DNA of 64,000 nt from Paraburkholderia humisilvae (lineage in GTDB: Bacteria > Pseudomonadota > Gammaproteobacteria > Burkholderiales > Burkholderiaceae): positions 1 to 64,000 of the forward strand of contig NZ_CADIKH010000038.1 in assembly GCF_902859855.1 (NCBI RefSeq), read 5' to 3'. The stretch's first letter is position 1. Every line of letters starts with the position of its first letter. A program made the position numbers and the translations under genes. The notes under the pieces are model-generated. The model did not search any database and had not been told where the DNA came from. It saw only the letters and a program-made list of their open reading frames with translations. This document shows, piece by piece, positions 33,983 through 43,586 of this stretch.

Positions 33983-35224
33983 ATGAGCACCGAGTCCACG
34001 TCCCAATCCGCCTTTCCCGTCAATGACGAAGTCCGTCATGCGCTCGCCGTCACGAAACGCGGTGTCGATGAACTGCTGATCGAAGAGGAGTTCGAGCAAA
34101 AGCTCGCGAAAAGCGCAGCGACCGGAACGCCGCTTCGCATCAAGCTCGGTCTCGATCCGACCGCGCCGGACATCCACATCGGCCACACCGTCGTGCTGAA
34201 CAAGCTGCGTCAGCTGCAGGACCTCGGGCACACGGTGATTTTCCTGATCGGCGACTTCACATCGCTGATCGGCGATCCTTCGGGCCGCAATGCGACGCGT
34301 CCGCCGCTGACACGCGAGCAGATTGAAACGAACGCAAAGACTTACTTCGACCAGGCGTCGCTTGTGCTCGATCGCGACAAAACGGAGATCCGCTACAACA
34401 GCGAATGGTCGATGCCGCTCGGCGCGGACGGCATGATCAAGCTCGCGTCGCGCTACACGGTCGCGCGCATCCTCGAGCGCGAAGACTTCACGAAGCGCTT
34501 TCAGGGCGGTGTGCCGATTTCGATCCACGAGTTCCTGTATCCGCTGATGCAAGGTTATGACTCAGTGGCGCTGAACGCCGACCTCGAACTGGGCGGCACG
34601 GATCAGAAGTTCAATCTGCTGGTCGGACGCGAACTGCAGAAACAATACGGCCAGGAACCGCAATGCATCCTGACGATGCCGCTGCTCGAGGGGCTCGATG
34701 GCGTCGAGAAGATGTCGAAGTCGAAGAACAACTACGTCGGCATCAGCGAAAAGCCGGCCGATATGTTCGGCAAGTTGATGAGCATCTCCGACGACATGAT
34801 GTGGCGGTATTTCGAACTGCTGTCGTTCCGTCCGATGGACGAGATCGCGGGCTTCCGGCGTGAAACCGAAACGGGCCGCAATCCGCGCGACTTCAAGGTG
34901 ATGCTCGCGCAGGAAATCGTTGCGCGTTTCCATTCGCAGGCTGATGCGGACCGGGCGCTCGAAGACTTCAACCATCGTGCGAAGGGGGGGGTGCCGGACG
35001 ACATTCCGTCCGTGATGCTCAGCGGTGCACCGCTTGCGATTGGCCAGTTGCTGAAGCAGGCCGGGCTTGTGCCATCGACGAGCGAAGCGCTGCGCAATAT
35101 CGAGCAGGGCGGTGTGAAGATCGATGGCGCCACTATTTCGGATAAGGCGCTCAAGGTCGAAGCGGGCGAATTCGTCGTGCAGGTCGGCAAGCGGCGCTTC
35201 GCACGCATCACGCTGTCCGTGTGA
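33983..35224 (+). CDS. tyrS: Tyrosyl-tRNA synthetase
   Basis: The 413-residue class I synthetase charges tRNA-Tyr. The HIGH signature is at residues 65-68 (DIHIGHTV) and KMSKS in GVEKMSKSKNN near residue 245; the C-terminal ~65 residues form the S4 RNA-binding domain (TSEALRNIEQGGVKIDG). This is the TyrRS-2 (TyrZ-like) sequence type. ATG 33983 is preferred over an upstream in-frame start because the upstream residues show no relation to the family. dtd follows 58 bases later. Confidence 0.97.
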   Translation: MSTESTSQSAFPVNDEVRHALAVTKRGVDELLIEEEFEQKLAKSAATGTPLRIKLGLDPTAPDIHIGHTVVLNKLRQLQDLGHTVIFLIGDFTSLIGDPSGRNATRPPLTREQIETNAKTYFDQASLVLDRDKTEIRYNSEWSMPLGADGMIKLASRYTVARILEREDFTKRFQGGVPISIHEFLYPLMQGYDSVALNADLELGGTDQKFNLLVGRELQKQYGQEPQCILTMPLLEGLDGVEKMSKSKNNYVGISEKPADMFGKLMSISDDMMWRYFELLSFRPMDEIAGFRRETETGRNPRDFKVMLAQEIVARFHSQADADRALEDFNHRAKGGVPDDIPSVMLSGAPLAIGQLLKQAGLVPSTSEALRNIEQGGVKIDGATISDKALKVEAGEFVVQVGKRRFARITLSV

Positions 35225-35282
35225 TGCGCCATACGATCGAACGCGCTGCGAAGGGCGTCCGCAAGTCGATTGGGGGCGCCGC

Positions 35283-35741
35283 ATGATCGCGCTGATCCAG
35301 CGAGTCAGAAACGCGGAAGTGCGCGTCGGCGATCGAGTGACCGGTGCAATCGGCGCGGGGCTCCTTGCACTGGTCTGCGCGGAACGCGGCGACACCGACG
35401 CGATTGCCGACCGGCTGCTCGCGAAAGTGCTCGGGTATCGTGTATTCGGCGATGCAGCGGGCAAGATGAACCTGAACGTGCAAAACATCGACGGCGCGGG
35501 CCGCACGGGCGGCCTGCTGCTGGTCTCGCAGTTCACGCTGGCGGCGGACACGAATAGCGGCCTGCGGCCGAGCTTCACGCCGGCCGCGCCGCCCGACGAA
35601 GGCAAGCGCCTGTTCGATTATTTTGTTGCAGCGGCGCGCGCGAAACACCCGATTGTCGAAACGGGCGAGTTCGGTGCGGAAATGCAGGTTTCGCTGGTGA
35701 ACGACGGGCCGGTTACATTCTGGCTGCAAGCGCGCGCGTAA
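35283..35741 (+). CDS. dtd: D-aminoacyl-tRNA deacylase
   Basis: The 152-residue protein removes wrongly attached D-amino acids (and glycine) from tRNA. The two signature motifs are seen: LLVSQFTLAAD (SQxT) and VNDGPVTFWL (NxGPVT), which form the chiral cross-subunit pocket of the dimer. The ATG at 35283 gives the conserved MIALIQRV start. Its position after tyrS is functionally sensible because D-tyrosine is a typical mischarged substrate. Confidence 0.96.
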   Translation: MIALIQRVRNAEVRVGDRVTGAIGAGLLALVCAERGDTDAIADRLLAKVLGYRVFGDAAGKMNLNVQNIDGAGRTGGLLLVSQFTLAADTNSGLRPSFTPAAPPDEGKRLFDYFVAAARAKHPIVETGEFGAEMQVSLVNDGPVTFWLQARA

Positions 35742-35770
35742 AGCGTTGCGCAATCCGGTAGTTCAATCTC

Positions 35771-36442
35771 ATGACCACTCAAATTCTCTTTATCCGGCAC
35801 GGCGAAACGGACTGGAACCGCATCAAACGCATACAAGGGCATATCGACATTCCGCTTGCGGCGTCGGGCATCGCACAGGCGCAGCGGCTTGCCGCGCGTT
35901 TTGCACGCGAGACCGACGAGGGCGCGCACCTCGACGCGATTTATTCGAGCGACCTGCAGCGGGCGCAGCAGACCGCTCAACCGTTTGCCGATGTGCTCGG
36001 CATGTCGCTGGTCCTGAGCGAAGGCTTGCGTGAGCGTTCATTCGGCGCGTTTCAAGGACACGACAGTGAAGAAATCGCCCAGCGATTTCCGGACGAATAC
36101 GCGCAATGGCAAACCCGCGATCCGGGCTTTGCCCCGCCCGACGGCGAGTCGCAACGCGTCTTCTATCACCGCGTGCTGCACGCGCTGGAGCCGATCGTCG
36201 CCGCGCACCCGAACGGACGCATTGCGTGTGTCGCACACGGCGGCGTGCTCGACTGCGTGTACCGCTTTGCGCATGGCATTGCGCTCGACGCGCCACGCGA
36301 TTACCCCTTGCTTAACACGAGCGTCAATGTTGTCGATTTCAGCGACGGCAGGGCGACGGTTGTGTCATGGGCTGACGTCGCGCACCTCGATGGGCACAGC
36401 GACGACGATGGCTTCCACAAATCGCCGCAAGCGCGGCGTTGA
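35771..36442 (+). CDS. Histidine phosphatase family protein (GpmB-like)
   Basis: The 223-residue protein is a branch 1 histidine phosphatase. The catalytic motif LFIRHGETDWN has the phospho-accepting His10, the second His is in VAHGGVLD, and the acid/base region is LRERSFGAFQG. It is annotated in many genomes as phosphoglycerate mutase, but the short length and GpmB-like features make a small-molecule phosphatase more likely. The C-terminal ~20 residues are polar and variable. It ends only six bases from the convergent ruvB stop. Confidence 0.9.
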   Translation: MTTQILFIRHGETDWNRIKRIQGHIDIPLAASGIAQAQRLAARFARETDEGAHLDAIYSSDLQRAQQTAQPFADVLGMSLVLSEGLRERSFGAFQGHDSEEIAQRFPDEYAQWQTRDPGFAPPDGESQRVFYHRVLHALEPIVAAHPNGRIACVAHGGVLDCVYRFAHGIALDAPRDYPLLNTSVNVVDFSDGRATVVSWADVAHLDGHSDDDGFHKSPQARR

Positions 36443-36448
36443 GCGGTG

Positions 36449-37513
36449 CTACGTGGGATCCGAATCCCACAGGCCGCGAGCCTGACTGGATGAATCTGGC
36501 GCGGCAAGACCGAAATGCCGGTACGTGAGCAGCGTCGCGACACGGCCGCGCGGCGTGCGTTGCAGATACCCTTGCTGGATCAGGTAGGGCTCGAGCACGT
36601 CTTCGATCGTGTCGCGCTCTTCGCCGATTGCCGCGGCAAGGTTGTCGACGCCGACCGGGCCGCCATCGAACTTGTGCAGGATCGCCTCGAGCAGCTTGCG
36701 GTCCATCAGGTCGAAGCCGACCGGATCGACGTCGAGCATCGCGAGCGCGGCGTCGGCCACCTTCACGGTAATGTTGCCGTCTGCCTTTACCTCCGCGAAA
36801 TCGCGCACGCGGCGCAGCAGCCGGTTCGCAATGCGTGGCGTGCCGCGCGAACGTTTAGCGATTTCGAGCGCACCCTCCGGCACGATGTGAGCGTTCAACA
36901 GTGACGCGGAGCGCGTGACGATGCGCGCGAGCTCGCTGGCGTTATAGAACTCGAGCCGCGCGACGATGCCAAACCGGTCGCGCAACGGGTTGGTCAGCAT
37001 GCCGGCGCGGGTGGTCGCGCCCACCAGCGTGAACGGCTGCAGGTCGAGCTTGACGCTGCGCGCCGCCGGCCCTTCGCCGATCATGATGTCGATCTGGTAG
37101 TCCTCCAGCGCCGGGTACAGGATTTCCTCGACGACCGGGGACAAGCGGTGAATCTCGTCGATGAACAGCACATCGTTCGCTTCGAGGTTCGTGAGCAGCG
37201 CGGCGAGGTCGCCCGCGCGCTCGAGTACCGGCCCGGACGTTTGCCGAAGGTTCACGCCCATTTCTCGCGCGATGATGTGCGCAAGCGTGGTTTTCCCAAG
37301 CCCGGGCGGCCCGAACAGCAGCACGTGGTCGAGCGATTCCGAACGGCGTTTCGCGGCTTCGATAAAGATTTCGAGCTGGCCACGCACCTTTTCCTGACCG
37401 ACATATTCGTCGAGCTGGCGCGGGCGCAGCGCACGCTCGAATGCCTCTTCGTTCGGCGACACAGGCGTGGCGGCGATGATGCGTTCGGCGGCGAGTTTGT
37501 CGGTTTCGATCAT
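36449..37513 (-). CDS. ruvB: Holliday junction helicase motor RuvB
   Basis: The 354-residue AAA+ ATPase drives branch migration with RuvA. Walker A GPPGLGKT is at residues 68-75, Walker B VLFIDEIH near 117, and sensor GATTRAGMLTNPLRDRFG follows; the C-terminal winged helix ends with RTPRGRVAT. The start at MIETDKLAAE is chosen by family length; the frame extends 33 codons upstream without similarity. It lies downstream of ruvA and ruvC in one direction. Confidence 0.97.
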   Translation of the reverse strand: MIETDKLAAERIIAATPVSPNEEAFERALRPRQLDEYVGQEKVRGQLEIFIEAAKRRSESLDHVLLFGPPGLGKTTLAHIIAREMGVNLRQTSGPVLERAGDLAALLTNLEANDVLFIDEIHRLSPVVEEILYPALEDYQIDIMIGEGPAARSVKLDLQPFTLVGATTRAGMLTNPLRDRFGIVARLEFYNASELARIVTRSASLLNAHIVPEGALEIAKRSRGTPRIANRLLRRVRDFAEVKADGNITVKVADAALAMLDVDPVGFDLMDRKLLEAILHKFDGGPVGVDNLAAAIGEERDTIEDVLEPYLIQQGYLQRTPRGRVATLLTYRHFGLAAPDSSSQARGLWDSDPT

Positions 37514-37660
37514 GACGGGCATTGTACCGCGCGCGGCCTGTTCACAAACCTGGCCGAATGGCCAGGGTGCGCGCGCGACAGCGGCATGAGATGCTTCGCT
37601 GCGTCGCTTCACTTGGCCGCTTCACTTCGTCATTACACGCAGTTGGCCGCGGTTAAGCCA

Positions 37661-38242
37661 TCAAGTCTTCGATAGCGCTTTGAGCGAAAGCTTGATGCCT
37701 TCCGAGACACCGGTGCCCGCGGGCACATTTTTGATGGCAGCCAACGCTTCTTTTTCGGAGTACCCCAATGCAAGCAGCGCATTCAGGATATCGGACGCAT
37801 GTCCGGAAGCGGATACCGCGCCCGCGGCTGCGCCCAGGTCGGCGCCAAGCTTGCCTTTGAGTTCAAGAAGCAGCCGCTCCGCGGTTTTCTTGCCAATGCC
37901 CGGTACGCGTGTGAGGCGCGCGGCGTCCTGCAGCGTGACGGTTTGCGATAGCTCCTGCACGCTCATGCCGGACAGCACGGCGAGCGCCATGCGCGCGCCG
38001 ATACCACTGATCTTTAACAATTCGCGAAACGTTGAGCGCTCCTGCGCGGTGCCGAAGCCGAACAGCAGATGCGCGTCCTCGCGCACGATCAGCTGCGTGA
38101 GCAGCACCACCTTTTCACCTGTCGAAGGCAGGTTGTAGAAGGTGCTCATCGGTACGTCGACTTCGTAGCCGACGCCGTTGCAGTCGACGAGCAGGTGCGG
38201 CGGATTTTTTTCCAGCAGAACGCCGGCAATGCGACCGATCAT
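37661..38242 (-). CDS. ruvA: Holliday junction DNA-binding subunit RuvA
   Basis: The 193-residue protein starts MIGRIAGVLLEKNPPHLLVDCNGVGYEV, the conserved domain I OB fold, followed by helix-hairpin-helix segments (ISGIGARMALAVLSG and VPGIGKKTAERLLLEL) and a small C-terminal UBA-like domain that contacts RuvB. The upstream frame is open but unrelated. It is placed 147 bases from ruvC and from ruvB each, a loose ruvC-ruvA-ruvB operon. Confidence 0.97.
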   Translation of the reverse strand: MIGRIAGVLLEKNPPHLLVDCNGVGYEVDVPMSTFYNLPSTGEKVVLLTQLIVREDAHLLFGFGTAQERSTFRELLKISGIGARMALAVLSGMSVQELSQTVTLQDAARLTRVPGIGKKTAERLLLELKGKLGADLGAAAGAVSASGHASDILNALLALGYSEKEALAAIKNVPAGTGVSEGIKLSLKALSKT

Positions 38243-38389
38243 GATCGATTCAATCGTGGGGGAAAGCGCGAGTGTAGCGCAGCGTGCAGGCGAACGGCGC
38301 GGGCTGAAAGGTTTGAAGCGGTATGGCCGCCGCGATGTGGCCGAATCGGACTGCGGCGCCGGTTCGCGCAATGTGACGGAAATCGGCGG

Positions 38390-38932
38390 TTAGCCGACGA
38401 GCCGCCCGCGGCGCACGCGCAGGCCCTTTTTGGCCAGAGCCGGTGCAATGCCGCCAAGCGTGCTTAGCGTGCTCCCGCCATGCGCGTGGCAAATCGCCAT
38501 GCCGAGCGCGTCCGCGGCATCGGTACCGGGCACGCCGGAGAGCGTCAGCAGGCGCACGACCATCTGCTGCATTTGTTCTTTGGTTGCACGTCCGTACCCG
38601 ACCACCGCCTGTTTCAACTGCAGCGCGGTGTATTCGGCCACCGGCACGCCGCCAGCCACCAGTCCGCAGATCGCCGCGCCGCGGGCCTGGCCGAGCAGTA
38701 GCGTCGATTGCGGATTGACGTTGACGAACACCTTTTCGATGGCCGCCTGATCCGGAGCGTGCTGGCGAATCAGCGTGGAAATGCCTTCGAAAATCGCGCC
38801 GAGGCGCGACGGCAGGTCGCCATCGGGCGTTTTGATGACGCCGCTGGCGACGTAGCTCAACTGGTGACCGGACTGATCGATCACGCCGAAGCCCGTCACG
38901 CGCAGGCCGGGGTCGATGCCGAGAATTCTCAT
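38390..38932 (-). CDS. ruvC: Crossover junction endonuclease RuvC
   Basis: The 180-residue resolvase cuts Holliday junctions. The catalytic Asp7 is in MRILGIDPGLRVTGFG, a further acid in DQAAIEKVFVNVNPQS, and the late acids in GVPGTDAADALGMAICHAH. The last residues (LAKKGLRVRRGRLVG) are basic. Length matches the family. It is the first gene of the ruvCAB group. Confidence 0.97.
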   Translation of the reverse strand: MRILGIDPGLRVTGFGVIDQSGHQLSYVASGVIKTPDGDLPSRLGAIFEGISTLIRQHAPDQAAIEKVFVNVNPQSTLLLGQARGAAICGLVAGGVPVAEYTALQLKQAVVGYGRATKEQMQQMVVRLLTLSGVPGTDAADALGMAICHAHGGSTLSTLGGIAPALAKKGLRVRRGRLVG

Positions 38933-38977
38933 AGCGGAAGGGCGGACGCGGTGCCTGCGATACTACAACGAATCGGA

Positions 38978-39015
38978 TGAGAAACGGCCCGCCAGTGCGA
39001 AACTGCCGGGCCGTT
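38978..39015 (-). terminator. purH terminator
   Basis: On the minus strand an AACGGCCCG/CGGGCCGTT stem with an inner CAG/CTG pair is followed by TCTC. It lies between purH and ruvC. Confidence 0.65.
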
Positions 39016-39071
39016 CTCCGCGCGGGCCTGATGTAGCACGGCCGGACATCGGCCGCCTGCGGCGAGGGAAC

Positions 39072-40637
39072 TCAGTGACGGAAGTGACGTACGCCGGTCA
39101 CGACCATCGCGATGTTGTGCTCATCCGCTGCGGCGATCACCTCATTGTCGCGCACCGAGCCGCCCGGCTGGATCACGCAGGTCGCGCCGGCCGCGACCAC
39201 CACATCGAGCCCGTCGCGGAACGGGAAGAACGCGTCGGATGCAACCGCGGAACCGGCGAGCGACAGCCCCGCGTTTTGCGCCTTGATGCTGGCAATGCGC
39301 GCGGAATCCACGCGGCTCATTTGTCCGGCTCCGACACCGAGCGTCATGCCGTTGCCGCAAAACACGATCGCATTGGACTTCACGAACTTCGCGACGCGCC
39401 ACGCGAACAGCAGATCGTCCATCTCCTTCGGCGTCGGGTAGCGCTTCGTCACGACGCGCAGGTCGCGCGCCTGAACGTTCTTCGCATCAAGCGACTGCAC
39501 GAGCAGCCCGCCGCCGACGCGCTTCAGGTCGAACGCGTTGTGACCTTCGCCGAGCGCGATCTCAAGCAGTCGTACGTTCTGCTTCGCGGCAAACACCTGC
39601 CGCGCTCCGGCACTGAACGCGGGCGCAATCAGCACCTCGACAAACTGCTTCGCGACGGCTTGCGCGGTCGCTTCATCCAGTTCGCGATTGAACGCGATGA
39701 TGCCGCCGAACGCCGATGTCGGATCAGTCTGGAACGCCTTTGCATACGCTTCGTTCGTATCGGCGCCCACCGCGACGCCGCACGGGTTCGCGTGCTTGAT
39801 AATCACGCAGGCCGGTACGTCGAATGTTTTTACGCATTCCCAGGCAGCGTCGGAGTCGGCGATGTTGTTGTACGACAGCTCTTTGCCCTGCAATTGCCGG
39901 TAATTCGCGAGCGCACCCGCCGCTACGGACAGGTCTCGATAGAACGCCGCGCTCTGGTGCGGATTCTCGCCGTAGCGCAGGTCCTGAACCTTGTCGAACG
40001 CGAGATTGAGCGTGGCCGGATAGGTGTTGCGCTGACGGTGCTGCAACTCTTCGGTGAGGCTGGTCAGGTAGTTCGTGATCGCGCCGTCGTATTGCGCGGT
40101 GTGCGCGAACACCTTGGTCGCGAGACGGAAGTTTGTCTTGTAGCTGACCGTGTTGCGATTCGCGCGCATTTCGTCGAGCACCGCCGCATAGTCGGCCGGA
40201 TCGACCACCACGGTCACGTCGCGGTGATTCTTCGCGGCGGAGCGCAGCATCGTCGGGCCGCCGATGTCGATGTTCTCGATCGCGTCTTCGAGCGAGCAGT
40301 CTTCCTTCGACACGGTCTGCACGAACGGATACAGATTCACGACCAGCAGGTCGATTGTCGGAATACCGTGCTGCTCAAGCGCGGCCATGTGTTCGGGCAA
40401 ATCGCGGCGCGCGAGAATGCCGCCGTGCACCTTCGGATGCAGCGTTTTCACGCGCCCGTCGAGCATTTCCGGAAAGCCCGTGTAGTCGGCCACCTCGGTG
40501 ACCGCGAGGCCCGCATCCGCGAGCAGTTTCGCGGTGCCGCCGGTCGACAGGATCTTGACGCCGAGCGCCGACAGCGATTTCGCGAAATCGACGATGCCAG
40601 ACTTGTCGGAAACGGAGATGAGCGCTTGCTTGATCAT
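39072..40637 (-). CDS. purH: Bifunctional AICAR transformylase / IMP cyclohydrolase
   Basis: PurH performs the last two steps to IMP. The 521-residue protein has the N-terminal MGS-like cyclohydrolase domain (LISVSDKSGIVDFAKSL, STGGTAKLL, GRVKTLHPKVHGGIL) and the larger C-terminal transformylase (RYGENPHQSAAFY, IIKHANPCGVA, ending with AMVVTGVRHFRH). Length is standard. It lies 45 bases after fis and is probably part of the dusB-fis-purH transcript. Confidence 0.98.
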   Translation of the reverse strand: MIKQALISVSDKSGIVDFAKSLSALGVKILSTGGTAKLLADAGLAVTEVADYTGFPEMLDGRVKTLHPKVHGGILARRDLPEHMAALEQHGIPTIDLLVVNLYPFVQTVSKEDCSLEDAIENIDIGGPTMLRSAAKNHRDVTVVVDPADYAAVLDEMRANRNTVSYKTNFRLATKVFAHTAQYDGAITNYLTSLTEELQHRQRNTYPATLNLAFDKVQDLRYGENPHQSAAFYRDLSVAAGALANYRQLQGKELSYNNIADSDAAWECVKTFDVPACVIIKHANPCGVAVGADTNEAYAKAFQTDPTSAFGGIIAFNRELDEATAQAVAKQFVEVLIAPAFSAGARQVFAAKQNVRLLEIALGEGHNAFDLKRVGGGLLVQSLDAKNVQARDLRVVTKRYPTPKEMDDLLFAWRVAKFVKSNAIVFCGNGMTLGVGAGQMSRVDSARIASIKAQNAGLSLAGSAVASDAFFPFRDGLDVVVAAGATCVIQPGGSVRDNEVIAAADEHNIAMVVTGVRHFRH

Positions 40638-40682
40638 GATGAAAACGGTAAAGCCCGAAGAAGGCGTGGCAGGGCGCGTGCG

Positions 40683-40916
40683 CTACAGCAGACCGTGCTG
40701 TTGCAGCTTCTTGCGCAGCGTATTGCGGTTGATGCCGAGATACTCGGCGGCCAGCGACTGATTGCCGCCGGCCTGCTCGAGCACCACCTCGAGCAGCGGT
40801 TTTTCGACGCACGAAATGACCATGTCATAGACATCGTGCGGGTTGGAGCCGTCGAGGTCCTGAAAGTACATATCCAGGCTGTCGCGGACACATTGTTCGA
40901 TATTGTGCTTGCTCAT
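40683..40916 (-). CDS. fis: Fis family nucleoid protein
   Basis: The 77-residue DNA-bending protein is all C-terminal Fis/NtrC-type helix-turn-helix (LEVVLEQAGGNQSLAAEYLGINRNTLRKKL) with a short N-terminal dimer arm, the usual shorter form in beta-proteobacteria (E. coli Fis has 98). Its ATG overlaps the dusB stop by four bases, so the two are translationally coupled as in enterobacteria. Confidence 0.95.
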   Translation of the reverse strand: MSKHNIEQCVRDSLDMYFQDLDGSNPHDVYDMVISCVEKPLLEVVLEQAGGNQSLAAEYLGINRNTLRKKLQQHGLL

Positions 40917-41977
40917 GCTGCTAATAAGTCGGATTGGTCCCGTTCGCCGTTGTTATTGATCTCGTCTTCGACGTACACGAGGCGATCGGAAATCGCCTTT
41001 TGCGCATCGAAAAATTCATTGACCGCGAGCAGCTGTTCGCGCGTCGAATCCAGCGTATTCATCCGATGGCGGAACACGTTGGCGCCGGAAAGGCCGCGAG
41101 TGTACCAGCCGATATGCTTGCGCGCAGTGCGCACGCCTGTGAATTCCCCGTAAAACGCGTAGTGATCCTCGAGATGCTCGTTCATCACCTGCTGGATTTC
41201 GTCGATGCGCGGTGGCGGCAGCAGGCAGCCGGTTTGCAGAAAATGCTCGATCTCGCGGAACAGCCACGGGCGCCCCTGCGCCGCGCGGCCAATCATGATC
41301 GCGTCGGCCCCGGTGGCGGCCAATACGTCGCGCGCCTTGTGCGGCGACGTGATGTCGCCGTTCGCGACCACCGGGATGTTCACCACCGCTTTCACCGCGG
41401 CGATTGTTTCGTATTCGGCTTCGCCGTGATACAGGTCCGCGCGGGTGCGGCCGTGCACGGTCAGCATCGAGATGCCGGCGGACTCGGCGAGGCGCGCGAC
41501 GGTGAGCGCGTTCCGGTTCTCGCGATTCCAGCCGGTACGGATCTTGAGCGTGACGGGCACCGCATCGGGCCCGACGCCCACCGCGTTCACGACAGCCTCG
41601 ACGATGCGCTGCACAAGTGGCTCGTTCTGCAGCAGCGCCGAGCCGGCCGCCACGTTGCACACTTTCTTCGCCGGGCAGCCCATGTTGATGTCGATGATTT
41701 GCGCGCCGTTCGCGACGTTATAGCGTGCGGCTTCGGCCATCATCTGCGGGTCCGCGCCAGCGATCTGCACCGCGATCGGCTCGACTTCGCCCGCGTGGTT
41801 CGCGCGACGCATGGTCTTTTCGCTCTTCCACAGCTGCGCGTTCGACGCAACCATTTCCGACACCGCGTAGCCTGCGCCGAGGCGCTTGCAGAGCTGCCGG
41901 AACGGCCGGTCCGTGACGCCCGCCATGGGGGCGACGAACAGGTTGTTGCGCAAATTGTGCGTGCCAATGACGGGCAT
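40913..41977 (-). CDS. dusB: tRNA-dihydrouridine synthase B
   Basis: This 354-residue FMN enzyme reduces uridines in the tRNA D-loop. The barrel starts with NLFVAPMAGVTDRPFR; the catalytic Cys lies in DINMGCPAKKV, and FMN-phosphate binding residues in VVANGDITSPHKA and GADAIMIGRAAQGRPW. The start MPVIGTHNLRNN is chosen over an in-frame codon 63 bases upstream because it matches the family N terminus. It is the promoter-proximal gene of dusB-fis. Confidence 0.96.
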   Translation of the reverse strand: MPVIGTHNLRNNLFVAPMAGVTDRPFRQLCKRLGAGYAVSEMVASNAQLWKSEKTMRRANHAGEVEPIAVQIAGADPQMMAEAARYNVANGAQIIDINMGCPAKKVCNVAAGSALLQNEPLVQRIVEAVVNAVGVGPDAVPVTLKIRTGWNRENRNALTVARLAESAGISMLTVHGRTRADLYHGEAEYETIAAVKAVVNIPVVANGDITSPHKARDVLAATGADAIMIGRAAQGRPWLFREIEHFLQTGCLLPPPRIDEIQQVMNEHLEDHYAFYGEFTGVRTARKHIGWYTRGLSGANVFRHRMNTLDSTREQLLAVNEFFDAQKAISDRLVYVEDEINNNGERDQSDLLAA

Positions 41978-42084
41978 GACCGGTAGAACTGGCCGCGGCA
42001 AACGACGTATCCGACAGCGCTGAAGACGACGCTGGGACACGCACGGGAACCGCGGACCGCGAGGGGAAAGTTTCTATTTTAACG

Positions 42085-42131
42085 TTAACGGCTCACTACC
42101 CGTCAGAGTTGAATCCCTGATAAGCCGTTAA
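42085..42131. other. Inverted repeat in the dusB leader region
   Basis: TTAACGGCT (42085-42093) and AGCCGTTAA (42123-42131) are perfect 9-base arms around a 29-base loop that has a further TCAG/CTGA pair. There is no T tract on the minus strand, so a regulatory site or leader hairpin for dusB-fis, or a weak end signal for ubiH, are both possible. Confidence 0.4.
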
Positions 42132-42257
42132 ATCTTCTATGAAACTGCGCCCGGTCATAGAGCGGCGCCGGCATCGCATGCGCTGCTCGGGCGGGCGCAG
42201 GCAGGTATCCCCCAACACGGATGCTACAGCCCCTGCGGTTGGCCCTTGTGACCGAGG

Positions 42258-43586
42258 CTAGCGCCGTTGCCCGAACATCATTTGCCGCGCCAGCGCGGTT
42301 TTTACCGGCGGCACGAATTCGAGCGCGGTGAGCGCGAGGCCGCGCAGCGCTCCTAACGCGGGGAAATCGACCGTAAACAGGCGCGCCAGCGTGTCGGTCG
42401 CGCCGATCGTAAGCCGCCGGTCGAGCGCGCGGCTACGCGCGAACGCAGCGAGCGCGAGCGGCGACGCGCCGTGTTGCGACAGCGCGTCGGCCAGCGCGTG
42501 CGCATCACGCAGACCGAGGTTCAGGCCTTGTCCCGCGACCGGGTGCAGCGTCTGCGCGGCGTTGCCGATCGCGACGACGCGGCCGTTCACGAGCACGTTC
42601 ACCGTATTCAGACCGAGCGGAAATGCCGCCCGTCCGTTGATCTGCGTAAAGCGTCCCATCCGATCGCCGAAGGCGATGCCAAGCTCGCGCAGAAACGCGT
42701 CGTCGGGGAGTTGCGCGCGGCGTGCTGCTTCTTCAGGCGCGCAGCACCAGACAAGCGCATAGTCCGCGCCGCGCACGCCGCCGGTCGGTAGAAGCGCGAT
42801 CGGCCCTTGCGATGTGAAGCGCTCCCACGCGACGTGCGGTCGTGGCGCCGATACGCTGACCGTGCCGACCAGTGCGGTTTGCCGATAGTCGCGCGTACCG
42901 CCGCCGCGGGCCTGCTGCTCGTGAAACAGCCCGCCTTCCGCGCTGACGAGCAGACGGGTGCGCAACGGGCGCGTGACGCCGGCGCTGTCAATGCGCAACG
43001 TCACGCCGTCGTTCTCCTGCACAGGCGTTTGCGCGGTGGTCGACTTGAACCAGTGCACGGACGTCGCGTGCACCACCTGGGCGAGCGATTGCACGATCGA
43101 ACCGTAGCGCAGCACGTAGCCGAGCGCCGGCAGGCCGTGCTCCGCGTGATCGATCAGCGTGCGGCCGAAATGTCCGCGTTGCGACACGTGAATTCGATGA
43201 ATCGCGGTTGCATCGGTTGGCCAGCGCAGCGGTTCCAGAATTATCCGGCTGCCTTGCGACACCGCGATCGACCGCGGATCGGATGCGGCATCGTCGGGTT
43301 CGCGCGCATCGATCAGTGCAACCGACAGCGCCCGCGTCGCGCTGCGGCGCGCGAGCCAGCCGGCGAGCGCCAGCCCGACCGGGCCCGCGCCGACGATCGT
43401 CACGTCGAAGTCGAACGGCTCACCTTGCCGCGGCTCGGGCAGGCTGTTCGAGTCGGGCCGCGCGCCGGTCTGAGAGGCAAGCGCCGGCGTGTCGGCCAAT
43501 TCGTCCTGTTGCGCGGACTGGGACAACGACCCTCCCGCTGCGGCGCCGTTCATCTGCCCCGCCTGATCCAAAGTCGATCCGCTCAT
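42258..43586 (-). CDS. ubiH: UbiH/UbiF/COQ6-family FAD hydroxylase
   Basis: The 442-residue flavoprotein hydroxylates the ubiquinone ring. The dinucleotide fold DVTIVGAGPVGLALAGWL follows a ~50-residue variable N-terminal extension, then the DPRSIAVSQGS motif, and the second FAD motif VVAIGNAAQTLHPVAGQGLNLGLRDA. It overlaps the upstream pepP gene by four bases, the same pepP-ubiH pairing as in E. coli, which supports UbiH over the other paralogues. The extended N terminus rich in Gly/Ala/Gln is unusual; an internal start is possible. Confidence 0.88.
   Translation of the reverse strand: MSGSTLDQAGQMNGAAAGGSLSQSAQQDELADTPALASQTGARPDSNSLPEPRQGEPFDFDVTIVGAGPVGLALAGWLARRSATRALSVALIDAREPDDAASDPRSIAVSQGSRIILEPLRWPTDATAIHRIHVSQRGHFGRTLIDHAEHGLPALGYVLRYGSIVQSLAQVVHATSVHWFKSTTAQTPVQENDGVTLRIDSAGVTRPLRTRLLVSAEGGLFHEQQARGGGTRDYRQTALVGTVSVSAPRPHVAWERFTSQGPIALLPTGGVRGADYALVWCCAPEEAARRAQLPDDAFLRELGIAFGDRMGRFTQINGRAAFPLGLNTVNVLVNGRVVAIGNAAQTLHPVAGQGLNLGLRDAHALADALSQHGASPLALAAFARSRALDRRLTIGATDTLARLFTVDFPALGALRGLALTALEFVPPVKTALARQMMFGQRR

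Noticed and set aside
38916..41153. A 745-codon open frame on the plus strand opposite purH, fis and dusB
   Set aside because: It is antisense to three clear genes and its Arg/His/Val-rich composition is typical of a GC-codon shadow frame.
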